Source: Fragilariopsis cylindrus CCMP1102 (lineage: Eukaryota; Bacillariophyta; Bacillariophyceae; Bacillariales; Bacillariaceae). From it: a stretch of DNA of 64,000 bases. Shown one piece after another: positions 42,101-53,316 of this stretch; position 1 is the stretch's first letter; the number at the start of each line of letters is the position of its first letter. Below the pieces are notes generated by a model. It ran no database searches. It was not told the DNA's origin and was given only the letters and a program-made list of their open reading frames with translations. Position numbers and translations under genes: made by a program. Location of the stretch: the NCBI GenBank assembly GCA_900095095.1, contig FMBT01000359.1:62001-126000 (forward strand). The letters are read 5' to 3'.

Positions 42101-43784
42101 ATGGTGTCACAACAATTACTTCTACGAATCTTGACGGTGACATACATTTCGTTGGGTTGTTGTCGGGCATTTACAACGACAACAACAACGACAAGAACAG
42201 GAGTATCGCGATCGTCGACATCATTCTCGTCCCAAAAAACAGCGGTTGGTTCCTCAACCGTACCCACCGATACGACGTCTCCTACTTCTTCTTCTTGGTT
42301 TTCTAGTGATGACAACAACGACAACAACGACGATTCTGTTAGTGCTGCTACTGCTACTGCTAGTAGTAGTAGTGTGATGAGTGTCGAACGTCTGAAGATT
42401 CAACTGTTACAATTGGGAGCTGCCTTAGATCGTGGACAAGCCTATAATCCAACATCAGGATCCTACTATGAAGAAAATATGAACGTTGCTCGTCAAAAAA
42501 TTGAACAATTATTAGATCAAGCTGCTGCAAAAGCAGTTGCCGTCACCTCCGCCTCCGCTGCTACCACTGCTACAAGTAGTACCGTTCCAAATTCTTTAGA
42601 GGATATAGACGGTGAATGGGAATTGATTTTATCGACGGTACCACATGGAATCTTTCGAAGTTCACCATTCTTTTTAGCAATCCAGGTGCGTTTGCGTTTG
42701 CGTTGCGTTTGCGTTGCGTTTGCGTTGCGTTTGCGTGGATATGGGTTTGTTACTATAATATAATAATGTGCATATGTATACTAGGACTTCTTTGTTCTGT
42801 TCTATTATGCTCTGTTCTGTTCTGTTCTGGTCGGTCTAGTTTAGATTCGAATCAATCATACATGTATTGATTATTCGTTCGTCCCTAATAACGATTTCTT
42901 TTTTAACTCTTTTCTTCATTTCTCAGGAATCATATGAATACGCTGAAACAAAAACATTTGAAGATGGGACAAACAAGCCCGACCTATTCTTTAAGTTACA
43001 CGAGTTACAAACGTGTTCATGGGGTGTATCGAAGGTTGGTCGGATTGCACAATTTATTGATCCTAAATCAAAATACTTATATAGTACCTTCGATACGTCA
43101 CTTTTTAGTTTGACTGTTATTCCTATCTTGGGGTGGGTAAGTTAGTTCCAGTCCTAACTTCGTATACAAGTAGTAGGCAACCTACCTCATCATTATTTAC
43201 CTTCATCTTCGTCTCCACATACTTCTCACATCAATATTTTTGATCACCACAAATATTTGTCGTCATTACCATTACGAATATTAATGCCAATATCAATGCC
43301 AATATCAATGCCAATATCAATGCCAATATCAATGCCAATATCAATATTAATATCAATATCAATATCAATATCAATATCAATATCAATATCAATATCAATA
43401 TCAATATCAATATCAACGCCGATTTTAAAGTTTAAACTACTACCCACATTCGGAGGATGTGTCGTAACGGCTGCAACCATAAAAGAATTAACACCTGATG
43501 TTTTCCGTGATCGTAAAGTTGCCAAGCTTGAAATGATCGTTGACTATACAACATCACGAAAAGTAGATGGATTAGCTGGGTTACCACTATTGGAGGATAT
43601 TATCTGGAAAATCAAGGTTCCTGTTGGTGCTATATGGAAATTATTACCATGGAATAAGGGTCGAGATGCTACCTGTAAGGTATATATCAATTACGTCGAT
43701 CCAGATTTTCGCATCGTACAAGATATCGATGGAGAATTCTTTGTATACACAAGACCGGTCGTACCCCGTGAATTACTCATTTAG
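42101..43784 (+). CDS. Plastid lipid-associated protein (fibrillin/PAP)
   Basis: Three exons, 42101-42685, 42927-43136 and 43431-43784, all phase 0, 382 aa. The ATG at 42101 opens a signal peptide (LLLRILTVTYISLGCCRAF then TTT) with Phe at the cleavage site, so plastid import is likely. After a Ser/Thr spacer and a helix (VERLKIQLLQLGAALDRG), the PAP/fibrillin domain begins at about residue 160: DIDGEWELILSTV, RSSPFFLAIQ (exon junction) ESYEYAE, later GCVVTAATIKEL and the C-terminal YVDPDFRIVQDIDGEFFVYT. Fibrillins bind lipids in plastoglobules and thylakoids. Intron 2 (294 nt) is largely hexanucleotide repeat, and intron 1 begins inside a TTTGCG array. Its neighbour across two genes is phytoene desaturase; any functional link is speculative. 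Confidence 0.8.
42686..42738. repeat. GCGTTT/GCGTT array at the intron 1 donor
   Basis: Alternating GTTTGCG and GTTGCG units fill the first 50 nt of fibrillin intron 1. The donor itself (CAG then GTGCG) is the edge of the array. A TCTGTTCTGT array follows at about 42790-42830 in the same intron. Confidence 0.85.
43276..43416. repeat. Compound ATCAAT/ATGCCA repeat in intron 2
   Basis: About five 12-bp units ATGCCAATATCA are followed by about fifteen hexamer units ATATCA, ending just before the acceptor at 43430. The array stays open in one frame on each strand, which creates long false Ile/Ser or Ile/Asp reading frames. Confidence 0.92.
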
Positions 43785-43983
43785 TTTTTGAATTAATTAA
43801 TGGGAAAAACTTGACATCATAATAGCAGTGTAAATGACCGCACGTACGATCAATATTCCTTTCATCTCTCTTCTCGGATGTAAGAATAAGTAAGACTTAT
43901 TCTAATAAAAAATAAAAGGGCACTCGGTTTATAAAAAATTTCTATTATGACGTCAACCCCGTACACGTACTACACAAACGGTA

Positions 43984-46138
43984 TTATTTGTCGCTGTCGT
44001 GGTTATCGTTGTTGTTCTTGCTATTATTATTTTCGTTCGTGCACATTGTTTTCGATGGAACACAAAATCGACCATTATTGTTCGATCCGAATACAATACC
44101 AACGCCATCCTTCAAACGCATCCATTTGTATTTCAAAAGACGGCGATGACCTTTTCTGATCTTGGTCAGATTGTAAGACGCCGTCGTGATATTAATATTG
44201 GTACTGTTGTTGTTGTTGTTGTTTTTGCTATTGTCATTTAAGTGTCGGAATCCATTTTCCCACCATTTGCTTTGTGGATTCCTCTTGAAACCTTCAAATC
44301 CCGGCCATATATTCCCGCCATCACAACACGCGATGTACTCCTCATCCTCATTATCGTCCTCATCATCATCCCCTAATGGATCCAATGTTGTTACGTTGGA
44401 AAAAGGTTCGACATTTGGTAAATACAATCCACGATTTAATGTAGTATCATTACGAAGATCTGTTTCATGAGGAAGTGGGTGAATGCGGTGTGGAAATAAT
44501 GATATACCCTCATCTAATGCATCTTTCATTAATGGCAACAAGTCATGATTTAAATTCAAGACACTATCCGGTTCTGTGAGTAGGACGTACTTCCAATACG
44601 ATGATGATGAGTCTGATTCCCCCTCCGAGCTCAAGCTCGAATTTGAGTCTGATTCCGAGCCTACTAGGTTGTTATTGTTATTGTTGTTGTATCGTTCACC
44701 AAGCCATTTGATTTGTTCATTTTTGGATTTCATTTTCCCTGACAAGGCAAGTTGCATCCCAATAATTGCACCTCTAGGAACATTTTCTAATATTCTACCA
44801 CTTCCAGGGTGCGTATATTCATACCAATTTTTATCCGTGAGTTGAACGTGAGCAACTTCCATCATTGGTCGTTTATTATCATCAATAATAATAGATGGCG
44901 AGGAAGAAGACGAAGTATATCCGATCGTTGCAATCGCATTCGTACTACTACTATTTATGATTACGGTGGGCTGTTGGTTATCAAAAATTATATCCCCATC
45001 TTCTTTGTTGTTGTTATTGTTGTTGTCGTTATTATCATTAAATGCTATAGACTTTAATACTTCACATGCATTTCGAGTATGTAAATAATCATTTTTCTTC
45101 AATCCCACAATTACAACCCGTCGAATATTCGCTTCAAACAAAGGCTTTAACGTCGCAGCAAGAGAATATGCCGTTAATGTCCGACCCTTATCACCAGTAG
45201 GATCTATATGTCTTTTTGCTTTACCCTTTGCCATGTATGGCATAAAGGCTACCATCGCAATGGTATTTTTTGTCAATGGTACGTCGTTTTCTATTGTTGT
45301 TGCCGATGATGATGATAGCGACGATGGTGATTTTGGTTTGCGGTGTTGTAGGTAGTCTTTTATTCTCGATATGACGGTTGGAAATAATTTAGCTTCATCA
45401 CGTGATTCGGAATTGAATATTTGTAACATACCCCACCACTTCGTATACATATAAGATACCAAAAAATTATGGAACAGAAAGAAGATAACGAGGGTTAGTT
45501 TTGAAAGATGAATGAGTATAAACTTACTATATATAATATGGGAAGGAAGGAAATGATCTACTACAATTTACCTTCGATAGATGTTCCACATTAAAATCAG
45601 TCCAATCCAGTAACATCTTCGCGTGAGGCAGTAATGTACCACGACCATCAAATTTTTTTTGATATAGATTCCAATATGCTACCATAGCACCACTTTCACA
45701 GGATGTAATTTGTTCAATCGGTAATTCTAGAAATCTTTTTCGATTCAATAACCATGTAGCAGAAAATAAATCTTGTATCATTATGCCACGTCCGTCAACG
45801 TAATTGAGTTTCGTCGGTATTATTTTCTTCTTCTTCTTCTTCTGCTTCTTTGTTGTTGTTGTCGTCGATGATGACGGTGAGTCTTCTAGTGTTGATGTGT
45901 TTATTTTCTCTTGGGCAACCGACGACATAGAAGAAGAAAATGACGACGACGACGACGACGACGACAACAGTGATATTCTAATATTAGTATTGATATTGTC
46001 AGTATGGACGGAAAATCCAAGCAGGTAGAAATTCATTGACGCGAGAACGATTGATGAGAAGAAAAACACCATCGTTGTGAGATCGAACTTGATAATTGTC
46101 ATCTTTGTATTCGTTGTTCTTTCCATTATTGATCCCAT
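43984..46138 (-). CDS. Type II membrane protein, family member B (paralogue of 37023)
   Basis: Two exons, 46138-45572 and 45438-43984 (phase 0), 673 aa. A membrane anchor TTMVFFFSSIVLASMNFYLL (about 21-40) precedes a Ser-rich stem and a lumenal domain. Conserved with the paralogue: IQDLFSATWLLNRKRFLEL, DFNVEHLSK at the exon 1 end, NTIAMVAFMPYMAKGK, YWKYVLLTEPDSVLNLN, LFPHRIHPLPHE, GLYLPNVEPF, EEYIACCDGGNIWPG, LLKYKWMRLKDGVGIVFG and the terminal CVPSKTMC. The intron positions differ: this copy is split after HLSK, the other after LFP. That argues for an old duplication or for independent intron gain and loss. Function unknown; a Golgi glycosyltransferase-like role is only suggested by TEPDS and the topology. 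Confidence 0.7.
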
Positions 46139-46516
46139 TCTCGTAATTTTTGTAGAAATTGTAGTACCATTCTGTCGTCGTTGTTGTTGTGTATTTTGTA
46201 TATTTTAAGATTGGGTCGTAATCTAAAGAGGCCCAATGATCGGAGATTATTTTTTAACTGTATCATACTACGTTTAATACGTACTTACTGCACACATGAC
46301 GTACATCACTGATTTTGCAATCCAACAAATTCGCGAAGAAATTATTATAAATCAAACAACATCAAACATCAAACATCAAACACATCAAAGAACAAGCATT
46401 AAAATCATAAATAAGAATATAAGTATGACATAAAATGGCATCGGCATTCTTTCAAAGCAGACTCGACTCGACATACCGATAGCACTTTTTTCTTTTACAG
46501 TACTTGTTTCTTCAAG
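46139..46516. other. Divergent intergenic region
   Basis: 5' flanks of family member B (minus) and the metallophosphoesterase (plus). It contains ACATCAAACATCAAACATCA-type short repeats at about 46354-46383. No other element seen. Confidence 0.5.
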
Positions 46517-48578
46517 ATGAAGCACATCTTTTTTTTGGTAGTCGTCGTTACTCTTTCAACGCATTGGTACAAGTATGGTTTGGCATTTTCGTCATCGAAA
46601 CCATCGTCATCTAGTATCACGAGGAGGAGGAGGACCGGTATACTACTAGCTGCCGGTGACAGTAGGAGTGACAATATTAACGAGGTTGGTGACTATTCTT
46701 TTCGAGATTCGTGGTGCCTGGTTACGGTGGGCGATCTCCATATGGAAGATGATATGAGTTATCATCAACAAGCTCAACGTGATTGTTTAGATGCATTGGA
46801 AGATTTCCCATTATTGGGAGCACCAACGGACGCTCATCATTCATCATCATCATTACCATTATCGTCATCGATGGAACTCAATAACGATATTGTAAAATCG
46901 ATATGCGAAAAGCCTGGTGGAGATTTAACCGAAGAAGAATTAGGAATATTATTAGCACAAAAATCCAATAGGTGAGTTTGAGATAAATCATCAATGAAAA
47001 AAAACGCCGATTCTACTAGTGTATTAGTCTTCCTACAACAACAACAACATTAGACTTATTCGAAATGATATTTTTTTTCCGTATAGTTACTTGAATTCGC
47101 ATCTCGTGAGTCTTGGTGACCTTGGAAGGAAAGATATTCGACACACCCAAGGTGACGCAGGTACGACGAAAAGTTTCGTTGATGCGAAAACTTTTTTCGA
47201 TGGATTTGGTGGAATTGATTACGACTTAGTCACGGTGAGTTAATGTGAAAGAAAGAAAAAATAAATATAAACTGAAAATGGATCTGGATTTTATTTGCAG
47301 GGGTTTGCTTCGTTGACTCGTTGTTGATTTCTAATGCACATTGTTTGCTATACATTATAAAATTCGTGATAGGGGAATCACGATTTAGAGGGACTTGACG
47401 AATTCGATACAGACCAAGAAAATCTGCAAGCTTGGATGGATTGTTACAAAAAACCTACACCATATTTTTCTAGAACTATTGGAGAACGCACTTTGTTACT
47501 GGGACTATCAACGGGTCGATTTCGAGATGCTCCCTATTCTTCTCACGAAGTTCATGTAGACGATGAACAAATCGAATGGTTCCGTGAGATGGTTGAATCA
47601 CATCCAGCTTCAGACGGGTGGAAGATTCTAGTATTTTCACATGCTCCTATAATAGGTTCAGGTTTGCGTGTATTGCAATCTGTACACGTCACGAACGGAT
47701 GTGCTTGGTTAAACCATTGTTCACCACCCGACGTACGTAATTCTTTTGTACGAATCGTCAAAGACAATCCACAAATCAAGTGTTGGTTTTCTGGACACTT
47801 TCACTTATCGCACGACTATGAGGATGCGTTGGTCCAGGCTGTAAAAGGTTCTCCGTGTGCATTTTTACAGGTAGGTGTTATGGGACCTGGGTCAAGTCGA
47901 GACAATAAGAGACAAACGAGATTTGTACGTGGATGTGGTGGAGATTTTCTTCAGTTATTTTCTATTAATCACCACGAACGTGTTCCCGTCACAAATTCGA
48001 AGAGAGACGAGGGAGGAGATGCCACTAAGGCACGGGTTCGATTGGATGCTACACTCGATTTGAGGACGGGTGAAATGACGTATGCTCAAGAAAAAGGTGA
48101 AGGAGAGGATGGAAATGACAGTGTCGATGATTCGAAAGCTGATTGGTTCCAGGCTTATGTTCCACAAGAAGAAGACGGATGCTATCTCGAAGATATCGAA
48201 GGTTCCGTATTCGACCACTCGAGGAAGGTTTGTTGGTGGCATATGTCTGATGGCAAAGTACTAGGCCTTCACCAGGGACAATTGGTCGAATACGATTCGG
48301 AAACGTTGTCTCCTCTTGGGGTAGTTCTTACCAAAGAACAATTGGCATCGTCCGCCACTGAAAATGGAACCAAAGAAGTTCTGGTCGTGCAGAACAAATC
48401 AATATTAGTCTTGGTGGACGACGAAACTCGAGAAATGGAAGTCATACATCCAAATGAAGATGGATCGTACTGGAGAAAGTTTCAACGAAACAAAAAGATC
48501 CGACTAGAAGAAAAAGCTAGAGAGGAAATTGCTCGACGGTGGCTAGCACAAAATAATGTCTCAAAGAATATAGACTGA
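46517..48578 (+). CDS. Plastid-targeted calcineurin-like metallophosphoesterase
   Basis: Three exons, 46517-46971, 47087-47234 and 47373-48578 (phases 2 and 0), 602 aa. The metal-binding motifs appear in family order: VTVGDLHMED (D-x-H, about residue 71), SLGDLGRKD (GD, about 162), GNHDLEG (GNHD, about 202, formed at the start of exon 3), FSHAPIIGSG, and SGHFHLSHD (GHxH). The N-terminus IFFLVVVVTLSTHWYKYGLAF then SSS is a signal peptide with Phe at the junction, so a plastid destination is likely; the basic RRRRTG stretch fits a transit peptide. The C-terminal 250 residues contain a repetitive GCYLEDIEGSVFDHSRK/VCWWHMSDGK region that could be a separate beta domain. Substrate unknown. Confidence 0.82.
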
Positions 48579-48803
48579 GACAAGGATGAAAAGTGAAAAG
48601 TTCTACGGGTAATTTGCTATTTCGCACGGGACTTCGGGGGAACCGCTTACACTACTGTACCGGGCAGAGACAACACACATTTTTTCCTCTTAATATAGTT
48701 GAATAGTAAATACGAAAATGCTACTAATAGTTTTAAAGAAATATCATTATTTTTAAGCTTTAATACATTATTAAATAGAAAGATTTTAAAAACTCAAGTC
48801 TGT

Positions 48804-50666
48804 CTAGGCAAATTGAACTGGATCAACCTCCTTCAGAAGATCCTTGTTTTTCGTGGTTAATGTAGCACCGGCACCAAAGGCGATGGCACCCTCACCCTTA
48901 ACACCCAATGGTGCTTTAGGTACGTGATGTTTCGCGTTCTCCACAATGCTCTGTTGGATATCTTTGAAGGGTGGAAGTTCCATCCCCTTTGCTTTCTTGG
49001 CAACAACTTCGGCTGCGAGTTTGCCTCCCAACACGGCTCCCTCCATCGATCCCAAAAACTTTTGCGATGTCCAATCACCTGCCATTGTTAAGTTGGGGAT
49101 AGGAGACCGTTGACCAGGTCGGTACTTATTACGACCAGGAATTGCAGCATAGACAGATCGAGGAACCTTCACGACAGTATATTTGCGTAGTGTGGCTTTG
49201 CCGTTAGGGCCCTGGCTCTTGGTAGATGGCCACTTGTCATCCGCGGCGATTTCTGTTGGAAATAATCGAGCCAATTCTCCCATTGTGGCATCGATGATCT
49301 GTTCGTCCGTCTTTGCAATCCAGTTGGTCTTTCCACCTGCGATGGGAGAGCACGGAGCGAAGACCAATTCTAACATACTTTTTTCGGGATCGTAATATTC
49401 TTTACACGTGACACTCATGTCAGCGTAGACGCTCAACAAAGGAGAACGGGAAAAGCATAAATGATCCACAGCCTTGAGTTTGCGATCGAACCACATATGC
49501 AAATTGATAACGGGGATGCCCTCTAGTTCATCAAATTGACGAAAGTAGGGCATGTTTTGCCATTCCTTGGGAACCATACGTTTCATGATATCCACGGGCA
49601 TCGCGGACACGTATTCATCGGCGACGACTTCTTCACCACTTCGCATCAACAAATGCTTAATAGAACCATCATCGTTGACGATGATTTCTTTCACTGGTGA
49701 ATTCATGACGACATCTCCACCTCGTGCCTGGATGTGATCCTTCATGGGAGCACAGACTCGGTCGGGTTGATTGCCATCTAAAAATGCCATTTGTAATCCA
49801 TTATCTTCGTTTAAGAAACGATTCATGGCGGTCAACACCACCGTCATGGATAACTTATCCGGGTCAATAAAGTCTAAGGCTTTTGCCATGGCGACGAAGA
49901 CCTCCGAGTTGATACGTTCGGGCATACCGAATTTGCGCATAAATTCGGTGACGCTTAATTCATCCTGTGCATCGATGAAGGGTTGTCCCTCGATTAACAT
50001 CGGCAATAGTGGTGGAGCTGTTTGGATTTTTTCTCCGAGGGTTAACATTTTTTGATTGAGTAAGATGGCCAAACCAAAGTTGAAGGGTGCGGGGATGCCG
50101 GGAATGAAATCAAAGGTGGTAAATTCACCGGGTAATTCTTGCATGGCGAAGATCATTTGATGGATCTTCCATTGCAGATGGTCGTGTATGTCCAGTTCAT
50201 CGAACAAATTCATGACGTTGGGGTACGCACCAAAGAAAATGTGTAATCCCGTTTCGATCCAATCTCCATCCTCATCTTGCCACGCACTGACTTTTCCACC
50301 CAGTACATCACGAGCTTCATAGACAACAGGTTCATGACCGGCATCCGAAAGATACTTTGCACATGCCAAACCGGAGAGACCACCACCAATAATTGCAACC
50401 TTTTTCTTTTGGGAGCTACCATTGGTAGCACTATCATCGATCTTCAATTGATTTTTAAAGGTACTGGATAATGCATTCATTTCCCGGTAGTTGTTCGTGT
50501 TCTCAACGTTCGGCTTGGGATAATCGACCATGGCGAGAGAAGAAGATGAGGTTTTCGATGTAACCGCACTGCTAGTAGGACCATTGCTCACAGGTGTATA
50601 AGGAGCAAATCCCCATGTTTGACCGACCGCCAGGAATCCAAATAATGCACTAGGTGTAAACTTCAT
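48804..50666 (-). CDS. PDS: 15-cis-phytoene desaturase, plastid
   Basis: 620 aa, single exon. The enzyme introduces two double bases-equivalents (double bonds) into phytoene to give zeta-carotene, using plastoquinone (EC 1.3.5.5). The N-terminus SALFGFLAVGQTWGFAP is a signal peptide ending in a clear GFAP junction, the diatom plastid motif. The FAD loop VAIIGGGLSGLACAKYL lies at about 90-106, followed by YEARDVLGGKVSAW, GDWIETGLHIFFGAYPN, DKLSMTVVLTAMNRFL, LQMAFLDGN, and the C-terminal FAD contact NLTMAGDWTSQKFLGSMEGA. Length is normal for a plant/algal-type PDS. It converges with the metallophosphoesterase gene (225 bp between stops) and diverges from the small gene at 51351. Confidence 0.97.
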   Translation of the reverse strand: MKFTPSALFGFLAVGQTWGFAPYTPVSNGPTSSAVTSKTSSSSLAMVDYPKPNVENTNNYREMNALSSTFKNQLKIDDSATNGSSQKKKVAIIGGGLSGLACAKYLSDAGHEPVVYEARDVLGGKVSAWQDEDGDWIETGLHIFFGAYPNVMNLFDELDIHDHLQWKIHQMIFAMQELPGEFTTFDFIPGIPAPFNFGLAILLNQKMLTLGEKIQTAPPLLPMLIEGQPFIDAQDELSVTEFMRKFGMPERINSEVFVAMAKALDFIDPDKLSMTVVLTAMNRFLNEDNGLQMAFLDGNQPDRVCAPMKDHIQARGGDVVMNSPVKEIIVNDDGSIKHLLMRSGEEVVADEYVSAMPVDIMKRMVPKEWQNMPYFRQFDELEGIPVINLHMWFDRKLKAVDHLCFSRSPLLSVYADMSVTCKEYYDPEKSMLELVFAPCSPIAGGKTNWIAKTDEQIIDATMGELARLFPTEIAADDKWPSTKSQGPNGKATLRKYTVVKVPRSVYAAIPGRNKYRPGQRSPIPNLTMAGDWTSQKFLGSMEGAVLGGKLAAEVVAKKAKGMELPPFKDIQQSIVENAKHHVPKAPLGVKGEGAIAFGAGATLTTKNKDLLKEVDPVQFA

Positions 50667-51350
50667 TGTATATTGTCGGTGTTAATCTAAACTATGCCTA
50701 TACTGTAATATTCGAATTGTCGTCCGTAACGTTGTCTCTCTTGTTAATGAACTGCGACTATGAAGAACAGTCAGGTTGTGTTTATTGTGGGTGACAACTG
50801 AGTGGATCTTCGATTCACAAAAAATTAATACGATGTGATCTTTGATGTTGTGTCAGGATAGTCGAATAGCACGAAGAAAGAAAAACAAAATCATAGGAAA
50901 CTCGGCAAGTTGAAGAAACGTCAGTCGACGAACACGCGGAAGGACGTGATTGATTGCTGGATGGATTCTTTGATCGCATCGGGGGCGCGGGGGGAAATTA
51001 TCTCGCAAGTGCCATTTTTCTCGTTGTCTCTTGCACAAAGAGGGGCTGTTTAAAATTTCCATTCCCGCGCGACGCGGGAAATCAGAACTACCACTAATAC
51101 TGTATTGAAATGGTCGCTAAAATACTGTATTGAAATAGTCGCTAAATAAAATGCATTCAAGTTTTGTAGTGATGGATGATGGAGCATCAAAACGCTATCC
51201 ATTAGAACAATCCATTAGTAGAACAAGAAATATCATTCCTATTCCTTCCTATCATAGAACTCGAAAATAGACATTTAAAACAGAAACTGATCCAATAGTG
51301 AAATAATAAGAATAATAGTAATACTCAAACCCCGTCACCCCAATAACGTC
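50667..51350. other. Divergent region upstream of PDS
   Basis: Shared 5' region of PDS (minus) and a small membrane-protein gene (plus). It contains the inverted repeat at 51062-51081 (listed separately) and a 24-bp tandem duplication (ACTGTATTGAAATxGTCGCTAAA twice, about 51098-51146). A G-run, GGGGGCGCGGGGGG, lies near 50979-50992. Confidence 0.6.
51062..51081. promoter_or_regulatory. Palindromic E2F-like site
   Basis: TTCCCGCG, spacer CGA, CGCGGGAA, then one more A, gives two facing matches to the E2F/DP consensus TTTSSCGC (GCGGGAAA on one side exactly). It lies about 400 bp upstream of the PDS start and 270 bp upstream of the 51351 gene. Function is an inference; a chance GC hairpin is the alternative. 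Confidence 0.35.
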
Positions 51351-51776
51351 ATGAGTAATTCTAAAGAAGTCGTCCTTTACACAGAACAATATAAACCGTG
51401 GTTCTGGCCAATGTTGATTATTGTGTTCCCAATCATGCCACTTATCTGGAAGTACCATGTGACTATCACAGAGAAAGAACTTTCCTTCGGATACAGTTCA
51501 AAAATTACATCCAAAAGAGTAGATCGTATTTTTATTAAGGAAGTCGTACCGTTGTTTGATCAGAAATGGGCGGGATGGGGAATTCATTACCACCCTCCGC
51601 GGGATAATAAAGCGTGGTGGAGCGGACGATGGGAACGACAATACATTGCGAAGAATGGCGGAGCCGTGAAACTACTGCTTGGCGAGGCTGGAAGCGAGAA
51701 AACGACGACCTTCTTTTTTTCGACAGAGGATCCCCAACAAGTTTGTGACATCATTCTCAACAAAAAGTCAAAGTAA
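51351..51776 (+). CDS. Small membrane protein with PH-like soluble part
   Basis: 141 aa, single exon, ATG start. One membrane segment, WFWPMLIIVFPIMPLIW (about 17-33), is followed by a soluble domain rich in beta-strand-like patterns (HVTITEKELSFGYSS, RVDRIFIKEVVPLFD, QYIAKNGGAVKLLLGEAG, TTTFFFSTEDPQQVCDIIL). This layout recalls small bacterial-type membrane PH domains, in which FSTEDPQQV would start the closing helix. No family can be named with confidence. No plastid or secretory junction is evident. Confidence 0.65.
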   Translation: MSNSKEVVLYTEQYKPWFWPMLIIVFPIMPLIWKYHVTITEKELSFGYSSKITSKRVDRIFIKEVVPLFDQKWAGWGIHYHPPRDNKAWWSGRWERQYIAKNGGAVKLLLGEAGSEKTTTFFFSTEDPQQVCDIILNKKSK

Positions 51777-52355
51777 AATAAGAACCAACCACTGATATAT
51801 CCACATCGATCGTCAAGTACCGATTGAGTTGGGGAGCAGTTGATATAGATCATCCTGTCCATCTCTTTCCTATCCTTCCTTTCCAGCTACGTGATATTAT
51901 CTTTGTCAGAAGAAATAAATTGAATGTTTGTCATACGTCCAGAAATAATAACATGCATCTTTGTCTATGTAACAGTCTTGCCCATACTGATTAACAACTT
52001 TTAATTATAAGATATCATCTAGATTGTATATGGTATCTAGATTTTCTTCTACTATTTTCTAGATATATTTCTAAGTCATTTTCTCTCCTTGACCACAATG
52101 GTATATACATATCATCAACGACTTACCCTGGACTATTATTCTTTTTCCGATTTATGACAATACCATACGACGCATTATTGTCAACATATAGTATGACTGA
52201 AAAGTAGATGAAGGCGCAAGACGCTGGTATATGGACTACCATCAAAGGTTTCCTGGCTTACTCGTCCTTGTGTGACGACTCCACTCCACTCCACTCTGCT
52301 CTGCTCTGCGCTTCCCCATATTAGATTCACCTATTAAACGAGTTTCCTACTAATG
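51777..52355. other. Convergent intergenic region
   Basis: 3' flanks of two convergent genes. It contains ACTCCACTCCACTC and TCTGCTCTGCTCTGC short tandem runs at about 52280-52310. Otherwise nothing recognisable. Confidence 0.5.
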
Positions 52356-53283
52356 CTAGTAGTCGAGGAGTGAACCTTCAAGAATCAATCTAAGATCCTT
52401 CGAAAATCGTTCTGAATCTAAGTTATTATGAGATTGATGACGACCCGCTGCATATGCGTTTTTCTGTGAAAAATGATATGCTGCGAGACGACTGCTGCGA
52501 TATCTTAAAAATTCAATCGGACTATGATAATTTATGTCTTTTCTATCGACGACTACCATTGCCTTTTTCACATTCTTTTTGACAAGGTAGGAAGGCACCG
52601 ATGATGACGACGACGAGGAAGAGGACGATGACGACAACGACGACGACAATACTGTCGATGATGACAGCATATGGACCGCTACTGCGGATGACCACATACT
52701 GCTACTAGTACTACTAGTTGTTGATCCATTGTCGTTATCATTTTTTACCTTGGAATAATTTCCATAATCTCCAAATGATACTAATCCAGGCAGATAAGGC
52801 AAAGGATGAACTGTCGTAGTAGGACTTGCTACAATTGTTGTTGCTGTTGATGTTGTTGATGTTGTTGCTGTTGTTGTTGTTGTTGTTGTTGTTGTTGCTG
52901 TTGGTGATGGTATATCGTCATTATCAATTTCATCAAAAAGATCTGATCCGCTATCACCTATATCTTTCATTGGTAGACGAAACGGGTTGCAATCGTCGTC
53001 ACTACTCATACTCATAGTGGTACATTGGATTTGTTTCAGATTCTCTAGTTCTTTTTCTGTTACCAAGCAGGAAGATTTTATGTTGTCTTCTGCTCCTATT
53101 TCTATTACCGGATCGATTGGGGGAGGTAATATATCTTGTGCATTATGCAAATCATGTTCTGTATAAAATAATGTACGTGGATCAACTAAATCTAACATTT
53201 TTTGGAATCGACCATAATATGTATTCTGATTATATTTATCACCATTCAATGAAAACTGTGGTATTTCAATTTCATGTTGTAGA

Positions 53284-53316
<33 letters not shown>

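Noticed and set aside
43231-43525. Long Ile/Asp and Ile/Leu open frames on the minus strand
   Set aside because: They are created by the stop-free ATATCA repeat in fibrillin intron 2 and carry no other signal.
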